Source of the DNA: Deltaproteobacteria bacterium
GTDB taxonomy: Bacteria > Desulfobacterota > DSM-4660 > Desulfatiglandales > HGW-15
DNA length: 64,000 bases
Reading direction: 5' to 3'
Assembly (NCBI GenBank): GCA_016931115.1
Contig: JAFGFM010000009.1
Coordinates: 57,562-121,561 of the forward strand
Under the pieces are notes generated by a model, which was given only the letters and a program-made list of their open reading frames with translations, was not told the origin of the DNA and searched no databases. The translations under genes and the position numbers were made by a program. Positions 1 to 8,016 of this stretch are shown here, one piece after another (the stretch's first letter is position 1; the number at the start of each line of letters is the position of its first letter).

Positions 1-2
1 AC

Positions 3-95
3 AGACATAAAGCCTTCTGGGTGTTTACTATTCTATTCTTCCCTTTATTAGGGGTAATAGCTCTCTGGATTGTGAATCCTCAAAAGATGTCCTGA
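3..95 (+). CDS. C-terminal fragment of a small membrane protein (PLDc_N-like), cut by window edge
   Basis: An open frame enters from the left edge and stops with TGA at 93-95. It encodes about 30 residues dominated by one hydrophobic segment containing FFPLLG, followed by a short polar tail. The FFPLLG-type helix resembles the phospholipase D-nuclease N-terminal (PLDc_N) membrane segment found in short two-helix proteins; that similarity is from memory and weak. The start lies outside the window. Confidence 0.4.
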   Translation, partial: RHKAFWVFTILFFPLLGVIALWIVNPQKMS

Positions 96-247
96 CAGAT
101 TCCCAGTAGGCCGAATTCAAAACCTATATTGATTCACAGAATTCCATGATGGAAATGAGTGTGCAGTTATTGGGAGGCGCTAATAATCAGGCTGAAAAGG
201 GTCAGTATATTTATTATACCTTAGAGCCATAATTTCAAAAATCGTAG

Positions 248-267
248 AGACAAGGCATGCCTTGTCT
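248..267. repeat. 20-bp perfect palindrome, REP-like; the rest of 96-394 has no clear gene
   Basis: AGACAAGGCATGCCTTGTCT is a perfect palindrome, extended by GTAG on the left and AC on the right. Similar GTAG-flanked palindromes are common dispersed intergenic repeats in many bacterial genomes. A related hairpin, GTAGGGGCACGG with its complement, lies at 7968-7990. The remainder of 96-394 contains only a short open frame ending at about 231 (reading ...GQYIYYTLEP) with no recognisable start, possibly a gene remnant. Confidence 0.6.
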
Positions 268-394
268 ACAGGGATTTAGTTTCTGAACGTCGCTGCACAT
301 TTATTGACACACTCAGTTAAAATTCCTATACTCTTGCCAAAAAAACCGATTACGCTTCATGTCATTTATATTGACCCTGTTATGAGAAAAATGG

Positions 395-1408
395 ATGACC
401 AGACAATATCTCGGACATCTTTCGCCAGAGGACCCTCTGGACAGTTATCTTCGTTATAACATTGCCCCACAGCTGGCACTTCAAGAGGCCCCCGCCGGGT
501 TCCGTGTCTATCAATTCATCTATTCAAGAGATGTATATCTGTATGAAGAGACTAATAATGCATTCCGGGTCGTTGGTAAATTCTTTCCTCCAGGTCGCCG
601 TTTGGCAACGGGACTGGTACGCCCCCCAACAGAGACCGAGTTTCATAATCTTATTTACCTGCATAGTCAGGGATTAAACGGCTCCTGTTTCAAAATCGCA
701 CGCCCACTTGGTTATAACCCCGCGCTTAATAACCTCCTGATACTGGAGTACCTTGATGGAGAGCTGCTTGGTGATGTGATTGGTCATGCAATCCGGCATA
801 ACAGGAGGGACAGACTTTTCAGAAAGCTTTCCGCGCTTGCCGAGTTTCTTGCCGGGCTGCACAACCGGACTGCTGGGGACTGGCGAGTTGATTTCAAAGA
901 CCCTTATGACTATACAGGAAGGCTTATTGAATCCCTTGTCCAGAAACGAGGAATGGTGAGAGGCGAGGCCGATGAGCTATACCAGCTCCGTGAGAACTGG
1001 CAACACCGGCAATATATGTGGGAAGACCGCCGTGTGATCGTGCATGGAGATGCCACACCATCCAACTTCAAGGTGGGTTCTGGCAGGCAGGTAATGGTTT
1101 TTGACCTGGAACGGATGATGTGGGCCGACAGGGTCTTTGAACTTGGCCGTCTGAGCGGAGAACTCAAACATTTTTTTATGCAGATCACAGGCAACCGGTG
1201 GGCAGCCGAACCGTTCATCGGCCACTTCCTGTGGGAATATTGTGGTTTTTTCCCTGACAGGCAGGATGCTTTTAAATCAATAACCAGGCGACTGCCATTT
1301 TACCTGGGCATCACTCTCCTGCGTATTGCTAGAAACACCTGGATCGACTGGAACTACCGGCAACAGCTTATTGATGAGGCCAAACAAAATTTGAGGTCAG
1401 ACCTATGA
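395..1408 (+). CDS. APH-family (aminoglycoside phosphotransferase-like) kinase
   Basis: A 337-residue protein with the bilobal APH/choline-kinase fold signature: the catalytic loop HGDATPSN (H then D, N eight residues after H) near residue 218 and the metal-binding VFDLE about 15 residues later. The family transfers phosphate from ATP to small hydroxylated substrates; the substrate here cannot be told. It overlaps the next gene, a HAD phosphatase-like protein, by four bases (ATGA), so the two are translationally coupled and may act on the same metabolite. An antibiotic-resistance role is not implied. Confidence 0.75.
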   Translation: MTRQYLGHLSPEDPLDSYLRYNIAPQLALQEAPAGFRVYQFIYSRDVYLYEETNNAFRVVGKFFPPGRRLATGLVRPPTETEFHNLIYLHSQGLNGSCFKIARPLGYNPALNNLLILEYLDGELLGDVIGHAIRHNRRDRLFRKLSALAEFLAGLHNRTAGDWRVDFKDPYDYTGRLIESLVQKRGMVRGEADELYQLRENWQHRQYMWEDRRVIVHGDATPSNFKVGSGRQVMVFDLERMMWADRVFELGRLSGELKHFFMQITGNRWAAEPFIGHFLWEYCGFFPDRQDAFKSITRRLPFYLGITLLRIARNTWIDWNYRQQLIDEAKQNLRSDL

Positions 1409-2145
1409 AAATAAAAGGCATTATCTTCGATATCAATGGTACTCTTATAAACATACAAACGGATGAGAGTATGGAGGAGATATACCGGGCTATCAGTCAT
1501 TTCCTTACCTACCATGGCGTCTACCTGCACCGTGGAGAGGTGCGGGAGCAATATTACCGGATAATGGAGGAACAGACTAAAGCCAGTGGCGAGAAGCATC
1601 CTGAGTTTGATGCGGTGGCCCTTTGGCAGGAGTTCCTGTTAAGCAACCTGAATCATGCCAGGATACCTTCTCCTGAAATACTTGAGGTTATGCCCCAATA
1701 CCTGGCTGAGATGTACCGGGGCATTTCCCGCGTTCGGCTTGAGCTGTATCCGGATGTGAAGTTAATCCTGGATAGACTCAAAACCCGCTTTCCCATGGCA
1801 GTGGTGTCAGATGGACAGAGTGCATGGGCATTACCTGAGATGCAGGCTACCGGCATTGACGACTATTTTGGCCCTGTTATAATCTCAGGTGATTATGGAT
1901 TCCGCAAGCCTGACCCCAGATTGTTTCAGGCTGCCCTCGATGGGATAGGGGCAAAGCCTGACGAGGTGCTGTTTGTGGGTAACGATATATACAGGGATGT
2001 GTTCGGTGCCGGCGAAATTGGGATGAAGACAGTATTCTTCCTTTCCAATCAGGGCAGGCAGCATATGGAAGGGGTGAAGCCTGATTACATCATTTACCGC
2101 TTCTCTGAATTACTAAAGGCAATTGATTTTTTTGAGGCACAATAA
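1405..2145 (+). CDS. HAD-superfamily hydrolase
   Basis: A 246-residue haloacid dehalogenase-like protein. Motif I is DINGTL near residue 9, with the second Asp of canonical DxDGT replaced by Asn. Motif II is VVSDGQ near residue 134, motif III Lys lies in FRKPDP, and motif IV is FVGNDIYRD with the Asp following. A helical cap sits between motifs I and II. Members are phosphatases or dehalogenases. The Asp-to-Asn change at the general acid/base position is more typical of dehalogenase-type or altered-activity members. Coupled to the upstream APH-type kinase. Confidence 0.8.
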   Translation: MKIKGIIFDINGTLINIQTDESMEEIYRAISHFLTYHGVYLHRGEVREQYYRIMEEQTKASGEKHPEFDAVALWQEFLLSNLNHARIPSPEILEVMPQYLAEMYRGISRVRLELYPDVKLILDRLKTRFPMAVVSDGQSAWALPEMQATGIDDYFGPVIISGDYGFRKPDPRLFQAALDGIGAKPDEVLFVGNDIYRDVFGAGEIGMKTVFFLSNQGRQHMEGVKPDYIIYRFSELLKAIDFFEAQ

Positions 2146-2230
2146 AGGTTTTGTATTATTGGATGAACATGTTAATATTTACCCTGTTTCGCGAAACAAC
2201 AAGTGAATAACCATAATCGAGGAGAATATA

Positions 2231-2566
2231 ATGACAAGATATCATGGTATGATTTTATCAGCTATTCTATTTTTTTGCGCCTTTAATGCCGCAGGCGCGG
2301 ATGAAAAACCCGTATATAAGGCACTGAACTGCGGGATATGCCATAAGGCCGATACTGGAAAGACATATCCTTCACTTATTGAAATTACCAAGGCCTATAA
2401 TGGTGATAAAGATATGCTTATAAAATATTTTCAGGGGAAGAGCGAACCGATAATGAATATTGAAAAGGCAAAGAGCATGGAAAAATACCTTGAAAAAACA
2501 AAGGCGCTATCTGAAGATGAATTGAATTCACTTGTTGAATTTATATTAAGCCATGAGGAAGAATAA
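2231..2566 (+). CDS. Small periplasmic c-type cytochrome
   Basis: A 111-residue protein with an N-terminal signal peptide (hydrophobic core, cleavage probably after AAGA near residue 23) and one heme-binding CGICH motif at residues 34-38. Mature size and helical layout fit a monoheme class I cytochrome c. Candidate axial Met residues lie in EPIMNIE and AKSMEK. A good ribosome site GAGGAG precedes the ATG. It lies just upstream of the NuoE/F/G-like genes, but it would act in the periplasm whereas those are cytoplasmic, so a direct electron path is not implied. Confidence 0.8.
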   Translation: MTRYHGMILSAILFFCAFNAAGADEKPVYKALNCGICHKADTGKTYPSLIEITKAYNGDKDMLIKYFQGKSEPIMNIEKAKSMEKYLEKTKALSEDELNSLVEFILSHEEE

Positions 2567-2612
2567 CCAGTTCCAACAGGACTATATTAAAGCCTACTCA
2601 ACGGGGGACTAA

Positions 2613-3089
2613 GTGGAGTCTGAAAAAACTATTACTGATGAAGTACAGGCGGCCCTGCCTGTACTTTATCAAAGCTATGGGAAAAGACATGATTCCCTGA
2701 TACCCATACTTCAGGGGATACAGAACAAACTAAAGTACATTCCAAAAGAGGCAATATCTATAATAGCAAAAGAACTCTCCATGTATGAAAGCGATATATA
2801 TGGGGTCATAACCTTTTACACCCAGTTCAGATTAAGCCCTGTTGGCCAGCACATTATAAAACTTTGCAAAGGCACCGCATGCCACGTTGGGGGGGCTGAA
2901 ACTGTAGGAGAGGCGGTCAGCGAAATATTAAAAATCAATGAAAATGAAACCTCAGCAGGCAATAAATTCACCCTTGAGTATGTTGCATGCCTGGGCTGCT
3001 GTTCACTTGCCCCGGTCATGATGATCGATAATAAGGTTTATGCCCATTTAACAAAAGACAAAATAAAAAAGATACTTGAAGAGTATTAA
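2613..3089 (+). CDS. NuoE/HydC-like [2Fe-2S] thioredoxin-fold subunit
   Basis: A 158-residue protein starting with GTG. It has the 24-kDa subunit layout: a helical N-terminal domain, then a thioredoxin-like domain with four cluster cysteines. These are the C-x4-C in CKGTAC (about residues 85 and 90) and the C-x3-C in CLGCC (about residues 126 and 130). Such subunits pair with a NuoF/HydB flavoprotein in complex I, NAD-linked formate dehydrogenases and bifurcating hydrogenases. It is followed after 14 bases by the NuoF-like gene, so the two form one unit. Cytoplasmic. Confidence 0.9.
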   Translation: MESEKTITDEVQAALPVLYQSYGKRHDSLIPILQGIQNKLKYIPKEAISIIAKELSMYESDIYGVITFYTQFRLSPVGQHIIKLCKGTACHVGGAETVGEAVSEILKINENETSAGNKFTLEYVACLGCCSLAPVMMIDNKVYAHLTKDKIKKILEEY

Positions 3090-3103
3090 CACAGGATACT
3101 GCA

Positions 3104-4876
3104 ATGGGAAAAAGAGAAATAGTTGTACTGATGGGGACATGCGGCAAATCAGCAGGCGCAGACAGGGTTTATGATAAATTTACTTCCGTCCTAAAAGCAA
3201 AAAGTATAACCGGTGTAGAGCTGAAACAATCCGGCTGTGCAGGGCTCTGCTACTCAGAGGTCAATGTCAAGACCTGGCGGGATGGAAAAGAATACATCTA
3301 TGCACAGATAACCGATGATGATGTTGAAAATTTCATAGACTCTGAAATCATTGAAAATAAGGCCTACAGCAAAAAGATCCTTTTTGAGGCAGCCATTGGC
3401 GATGATGCAGCCCTTTTCCCCAAACAGAAAAGGATTGTGCTTAGAAACTGCGGTAAGATTACACCCACCTCAATTGACGATTATATCTCTAAAGATGGTT
3501 ACAAGGCTATTACCAGGGTACTGAAGATGCCGCAGGAATTGGTGGTGCAGGAGATTAAGGATTCAGGGCTCAGGGGCCGCGGCGGGGCCGGGTTTCCTAC
3601 CGGGCTTAAATGGGAGCTTACCAGGAAAAACCCTGCGCCCGAAGGCAGGTACTTTATATGTAATGCTGATGAAGGTGACCCGGGCGCATTTATGGACAGG
3701 AGCGTGCTTGAAGGAGATCCCCACTCGGTAATAGAGGGCATGCTGATAGGCGCTTATGCAATAGGCGCCAATAAAGGGTATATCTATGTCAGGGCAGAAT
3801 ACCCGCTTGCAGTTAAGCACTGCCTTAAGGCAATAGAGGATGCAAAGGCAAGGGGGTTCCTTGGCAAAAATATCATGGACAGCGATTTCTCTTTTGATCT
3901 TAAGACAAAGGAGGGAGCAGGGGCATTTGTGTGCGGAGAAGAGACAGCCCTGATTGCCTCGATAGAAGGGAAAAGGGGCATGCCCAGCTTACGGCCTCCA
4001 TATCCTGCTGAAAAGGGGGTCTTTGGAAAATCAACAGTAATAAATAATGTGGAGACCCTGGCAAACATCCCGTGGATAATCTTGAACGGTGGCAGCAAAT
4101 ATTCTGAGACAGGGTATGAAAAGAGCAGGGGCACCAAGGTATTTGCCCTCGCAGGAAAGATCAAGAAAGGGGGCCTTGTTGAGGTCCCCATGGGAACAAC
4201 CCTTCGCGAGGTCATATATGACATAGGCGGGGGCATGGCAGTACCTGAATATAAATTCAAGGCCGTTCAGCTGGGCGGCCCTTCAGGCGGTTGTATCCCT
4301 GAAAAGCTCCTTGATCTCCCTGTTGACTATGAGAGCCTTGTTAAAACAGGGGCCATAATGGGTTCAGGCGGTATGGTGATTATGGATGAAAGAAGCTGCA
4401 TGGTGGATCTTGCAAGATACTTCCTGAATTTCACACAGAATGAATCATGCGGGAAATGCACCTTCTGCAGGCTCGGCACAAAAAGGATGCTTGAAATACT
4501 CGAGAGGATATGCAATGGGCTTGGTACAATGGAAGAGCTCGATCTGCTTCAGGAGATCGCAAAGAAATGCTCAACCTCCTCTCTGTGTGCGCTTGGCGGC
4601 TCAGCGCCAAACCCGGTACTCACAACCCTTAAATATTTTTACGATGAATACGTTGAACATATTGTAAACAAAAAATGCCCGGCAAAATACTGCAAGAAAC
4701 TATTGACCTACACCATAAGTGATAAATGTGTCGGGTGCACTGCATGCGCAAGAAAATGCCCGGTAAAGGCCATATCCGGAGAAAAAAAGGGAAGGCATAT
4801 AATTGATCAGCAAAAATGCATAAAATGCGGCGTCTGTGTTGCCACATGTAAATTTGATGCAATTGATACAGAGTAA
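3104..4876 (+). CDS. NuoF/HydB-like NADH-binding flavoprotein with C-terminal 2[4Fe-4S] domain
   Basis: A 590-residue protein of HydB architecture. It has an N-terminal thioredoxin-like [2Fe-2S] domain (CG..S then CAGLC), the NADH/FMN Rossmann-like domain with RGRGGAGFP near residue 157 and NADEGDPGAF near 186, and the SLBB and four-helix domain with CGKCTFCRLG near 447 and a later Cys binding the N3 cluster. The C-terminal ferredoxin domain has CVGCTACARKCP and CIKCGVCVATCK. Such proteins oxidise or reduce NAD(H) and pass electrons to ferredoxin-type partners. The soluble HydABC, NfnAB or NAD-formate dehydrogenase type fits better than membrane complex I, because no membrane nuo genes are nearby. 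Confidence 0.92.
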   Translation: MGKREIVVLMGTCGKSAGADRVYDKFTSVLKAKSITGVELKQSGCAGLCYSEVNVKTWRDGKEYIYAQITDDDVENFIDSEIIENKAYSKKILFEAAIGDDAALFPKQKRIVLRNCGKITPTSIDDYISKDGYKAITRVLKMPQELVVQEIKDSGLRGRGGAGFPTGLKWELTRKNPAPEGRYFICNADEGDPGAFMDRSVLEGDPHSVIEGMLIGAYAIGANKGYIYVRAEYPLAVKHCLKAIEDAKARGFLGKNIMDSDFSFDLKTKEGAGAFVCGEETALIASIEGKRGMPSLRPPYPAEKGVFGKSTVINNVETLANIPWIILNGGSKYSETGYEKSRGTKVFALAGKIKKGGLVEVPMGTTLREVIYDIGGGMAVPEYKFKAVQLGGPSGGCIPEKLLDLPVDYESLVKTGAIMGSGGMVIMDERSCMVDLARYFLNFTQNESCGKCTFCRLGTKRMLEILERICNGLGTMEELDLLQEIAKKCSTSSLCALGGSAPNPVLTTLKYFYDEYVEHIVNKKCPAKYCKKLLTYTISDKCVGCTACARKCPVKAISGEKKGRHIIDQQKCIKCGVCVATCKFDAIDTE

Positions 4877-4893
4877 ACAGGGGATTTGAATAT

Positions 4894-7584
4894 ATGAAGC
4901 TTACAATTAATGACAGACCCTTTGAAACTGACAGGGATATTACAATACTTGAGGCATGTGAAAGTATCGGTATAGAGATACCAACCCTATGCCATGACCC
5001 GAGACTTATCCCCTTTACATCATGCTTTATATGCGTGGTCGAGGTTGAGGGGGCAAAAGGTTCTGTGCCTGCCTGCGCCACAAAGGTAAGAGAGGGCATG
5101 GTTGTAAGGACAAGTACTGAAAATATCAATGATACAAGAAGGCTTTGCATGGAGCTTCTTTTGTCAGATCACGCAGGGGATTGTATTGCACCGTGCCGCT
5201 TTAACTGCCCTGCTGGCATTGATATCCAGTCATATGTTGCACAGGTCGCGAACAGGGACTTTAAAAGCGCCATTAAGACCATAAAAGATAGAAACCCCCT
5301 GCCCCTTGTATGCGGAAGGGTCTGCCCCAAGCCCTGCGAGGATGCATGCAGAAGGGGGCTTATGGAAGGGCCTGTTGCCATTGATAACATTAAGCGGTTT
5401 GTATCTGATGAAGACCTTAAAGAGCCATTTATCCCTGATGTTAAACCTGCTACAGGTAAAAGGGTAGCAATAGTCGGGGCCGGCCCCGCAGGGCTAAGCT
5501 GCGCCTATTATCTTAAGATAGAGGGGTATGATGTTGAGATCTTTGAAAAATCCGACAGGCCTGGCGGGATGCTTCTCTGGGGTATACCTGAATACAGGCT
5601 GCCTAAAAGTCTTCTGGCCAAAGAGATTGAAATCATAACAAGCCTGGGGGTAAAGATTCATTTTAATAAAACCCTTGGCAAGGATTTCACCCTTAAGGAT
5701 TTGAAGGCAAAGTATGACGCTGTTTTTCTCGCAATAGGTGCGCAGAAAAGCACAGCCATGAGGGTTAAGAATGAAGATGCAAAGGGTGTGTTTGGCGGGA
5801 TAGATTTTTTATACACTGTTGCAAAAGGAAGTAAGGTTGATGTTGGTAACAGCGTTGTGGTTGTAGGCGGAGGTAACACTGCCATTGATGCTGCGAGAAC
5901 TGCTGTGCGTCTGGGCGCAGGGAAGGTCACCATTGTTTACAGAAGAACAAGGGATGAGATGCCTGCTGAGAATATTGAGATTGAAGAGGCAGCACATGAA
6001 GGGGCCATCTTTAATTTCCTGCGGGCACCAACGGAGATACTTACCAGAAATGGAAAGGTAACAGGGATCAAGTGTCAGGTCATGGGGCTTGGCGAGGCAG
6101 ACTCAAGCGGGAGGAGAAGGCCGGTACCGATTGAGGGTGAGTTTGAAACCATTGAAGCGGATACAATAATAGCTGCCATAGGGCAGTATGTTGATCCCTC
6201 AGGCCTTGAGACCCCTGTTGATGGAACAAATGCGGTTACCCTCACAAAATATAACACCATCTCAGCAAACGTGGATGAGAGGACATTTAAGACAAATATC
6301 GAAGGCATCTTCGCCGGAGGTGATGCTGTAACAGGCCCTTCCATTGCCATAAGTGCGATCGCCCATGGCCGGTATGGGGCAGCCTCTATCCATTCCTGGC
6401 TTTCAGGCCAGCCTGTGGTTAAGGATTTCAGGTCTGCATTTAATTTTTCTTTGGGACAGAAACTTTCAGATGTCGATAAAAACTATATCCCCCAGGCTTC
6501 TCACCAGGAGAGAGAAAAATCGGGCTCTTTACCCATTAAGGAGCGGCTTGATAATTTTAATGAGGTAGATTTTACCTACTCTGAGGAGCAGGCGGTTTCC
6601 GAGGCTAAAAGGTGTCTTTCATGCGGCTGCCTTGATGCTGATGAATGTAAGTTAAGGCTCTATGCAGAAAGGTTTAAGATAAATGTGAACCGCATCAGGG
6701 GCAGCATCAGGAAACAGAATATAGACAACTCCTCAGGATATCTTGTGTTTGATTCAACCAAGTGTATCAAGTGCGGTAAATGTATAAGGGTGTGCAGCGA
6801 TCTCAAGGCCATAGGGGCGCTCGGTTTTGCGGGCAGGGGGTTTGAAACAGACATGCTCCCCTCAATGGAAAAGAGGCTCGTTGAGACAAGCTGCGTTGAA
6901 TGCGGCTCATGCGAATCTGTCTGCCCATCCGGGGCAATCATTGATAAATCCCTTGTCCTTGAAAAGATCGCCCAGTTTCAGACAAAGGTAAAGCCATCTA
7001 TCTGCAAGGAGTGCTCAATCGGCTGTGAGATACTCACTGTTTTATATGAGGATAAGATTATAAGGATAATTCCCAAGAACAGGGGCACCCTTGATGAATC
7101 AATGTTATGTAAAACAGGCAGATATGAAAGCCTTTCAAACATTAAACAATCGCAGGCGTTTGATTTTTCAACATATGAAAGGATGCAGCTGTATGATGCT
7201 TCAATTAAAGATATAAAAGAGGCGATCAGCTCTTCAGAGGTAATAATCAACTGGGGTGTGGATATCTTTAATAACTATGCACCTGTAAGCTTTCATTTAA
7301 AAAGGCATCTGGACAAAAACCATGATGCTGCGCAATCTACCTATTTTTATTTTAAAACAGACTTTAATATCTTTGGCTTTAACAATTATCCGATTAACAG
7401 GGTTAAGGCTCAGAGTGAAACGATTATGGATAAAGGGTTACTAAAAGTGATGGAGTCAGGAAAAAGGGTATTGATCTTCCTGGAAGAGACCTCTCTTTCA
7501 AAAACTGAGCTTGAATATTTTATGGGTATAAAGGCAAAAGGAAATATAAAAATTTTAAATCTGGTCAGGAGGCGTAATTTTTAA
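4894..7584 (+). CDS. Fused NuoG-like / GltD-like iron-sulfur flavoprotein with truncated molybdopterin-type tail
   Basis: An 896-residue fusion. Residues 1-80 form a plant-type [2Fe-2S] domain (C33, C44, C47, C61). Residues 95-180 carry cysteine-rich [4Fe-4S] motifs of the GltD/dihydropyrimidine dehydrogenase kind (CIAPCRFNCP, CGRVCPKPCEDAC). Residues 190-520 form an FAD/NAD(P) pyridine-nucleotide oxidoreductase with GAGPAG near 195 and VVGGGNTAID near 318. Near 623 and 665 lie two [4Fe-4S] motifs, and near 702 a CKECSIGC motif like the N-terminal cluster of molybdopterin oxidoreductases. The last roughly 180 residues are poorly conserved and lack a full molybdopterin domain. With the NuoE- and NuoF-like partners it probably forms a soluble NAD(P)H-ferredoxin or bifurcating oxidoreductase; substrate unknown. 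Confidence 0.8.
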   Translation: MKLTINDRPFETDRDITILEACESIGIEIPTLCHDPRLIPFTSCFICVVEVEGAKGSVPACATKVREGMVVRTSTENINDTRRLCMELLLSDHAGDCIAPCRFNCPAGIDIQSYVAQVANRDFKSAIKTIKDRNPLPLVCGRVCPKPCEDACRRGLMEGPVAIDNIKRFVSDEDLKEPFIPDVKPATGKRVAIVGAGPAGLSCAYYLKIEGYDVEIFEKSDRPGGMLLWGIPEYRLPKSLLAKEIEIITSLGVKIHFNKTLGKDFTLKDLKAKYDAVFLAIGAQKSTAMRVKNEDAKGVFGGIDFLYTVAKGSKVDVGNSVVVVGGGNTAIDAARTAVRLGAGKVTIVYRRTRDEMPAENIEIEEAAHEGAIFNFLRAPTEILTRNGKVTGIKCQVMGLGEADSSGRRRPVPIEGEFETIEADTIIAAIGQYVDPSGLETPVDGTNAVTLTKYNTISANVDERTFKTNIEGIFAGGDAVTGPSIAISAIAHGRYGAASIHSWLSGQPVVKDFRSAFNFSLGQKLSDVDKNYIPQASHQEREKSGSLPIKERLDNFNEVDFTYSEEQAVSEAKRCLSCGCLDADECKLRLYAERFKINVNRIRGSIRKQNIDNSSGYLVFDSTKCIKCGKCIRVCSDLKAIGALGFAGRGFETDMLPSMEKRLVETSCVECGSCESVCPSGAIIDKSLVLEKIAQFQTKVKPSICKECSIGCEILTVLYEDKIIRIIPKNRGTLDESMLCKTGRYESLSNIKQSQAFDFSTYERMQLYDASIKDIKEAISSSEVIINWGVDIFNNYAPVSFHLKRHLDKNHDAAQSTYFYFKTDFNIFGFNNYPINRVKAQSETIMDKGLLKVMESGKRVLIFLEETSLSKTELEYFMGIKAKGNIKILNLVRRRNF

Positions 7585-7602
7585 TTAAGGAGGATTAGTA
7601 TT

Positions 7603-7936
7603 ATGGATAGACGTGACTTTATTAAGGCAGGAGTTGCAGGATTACCTTGCAAAGAATAAGGATGTCCTGAAAGATAAAATTAAAGGATTCTTCTGTGTTT
7701 GCGGAAATAGAAAGCAACCTACAGGGGCTGAGCAGATAAAAATGCTTATTGATAATCACCTCTCGGTAATTACCGGTGTGTCGGGCGTACCGGGTAAGGT
7801 CTTTAATGGCAGGATTACATTCAGCCTTGTGGAACCTGAATATCTCAATATGGTTAAGGGTTATGGAGAGTATGACTTTATGAAGCGTACTGATTTCCTT
7901 GATTTTGGAAAGACCATACTTGCTTCAATAAAATAA
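7603..7936 (+). pseudogene. Broken Tat-secreted flavodoxin-domain protein (internal deletion and frameshift)
   Basis: A strong ribosome site (AAGGAGG at 7587-7593) precedes ATG at 7603. This opens a Tat signal MDRRDFIKAGVAGL that stops after 18 residues (TAA 7657-7659). In the next frame the sequence immediately continues as DYLAKNKDVLKDKIKGFF...CG and a C-terminal half like flavodoxin-domain (HemG/PF12724-type) proteins, ending at 7936. The flavin-binding N-terminal half (T-x-x-T-x loop) is absent. The reading that best fits is a Tat-flavodoxin gene that lost an internal segment and its frame. The C-terminal part alone (GTG at 7613, 107 residues) is unlikely to be functional. Confidence 0.65.
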
Positions 7937-7971
7937 CAACCATTACCGAAAAACATATTATAAAACTGTAG

Positions 7972-7990
7972 GGGCACGGTGACCGTGCCC
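7972..7990. terminator. Rho-independent terminator between convergent units, REP-like stem
   Basis: GGGCACGGT-G-ACCGTGCCC forms a perfect 9-bp stem followed by a T-rich run (7991-8002). It sits between the end of the plus-strand oxidoreductase unit (7936) and the end of the minus-strand gatB (8017). The preceding GTAG and the stem resemble the GTAG-flanked palindromes seen at 248-267. Confidence 0.7.
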
Positions 7991-8016
7991 TTTTCTTTTT
8001 TTCTTAATCGACTTTT

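Noticed and set aside
395-1408. Aminoglycoside resistance gene
   Set aside because: The APH fold is shared by many metabolic kinases; no resistance-type subfamily motif is evident and the context is metabolic.
3784-4260. Long open frames opposite nuoF-, gatA- and greA-type genes
   Set aside because: They are antisense shadows of clearly conserved proteins; no ribosome sites or motifs.
2613-7584. Membrane complex I (nuo) operon
   Set aside because: Only E-, F- and G-like soluble parts are present, with a GltD-like fusion; no membrane subunits, so complex I is not supported.
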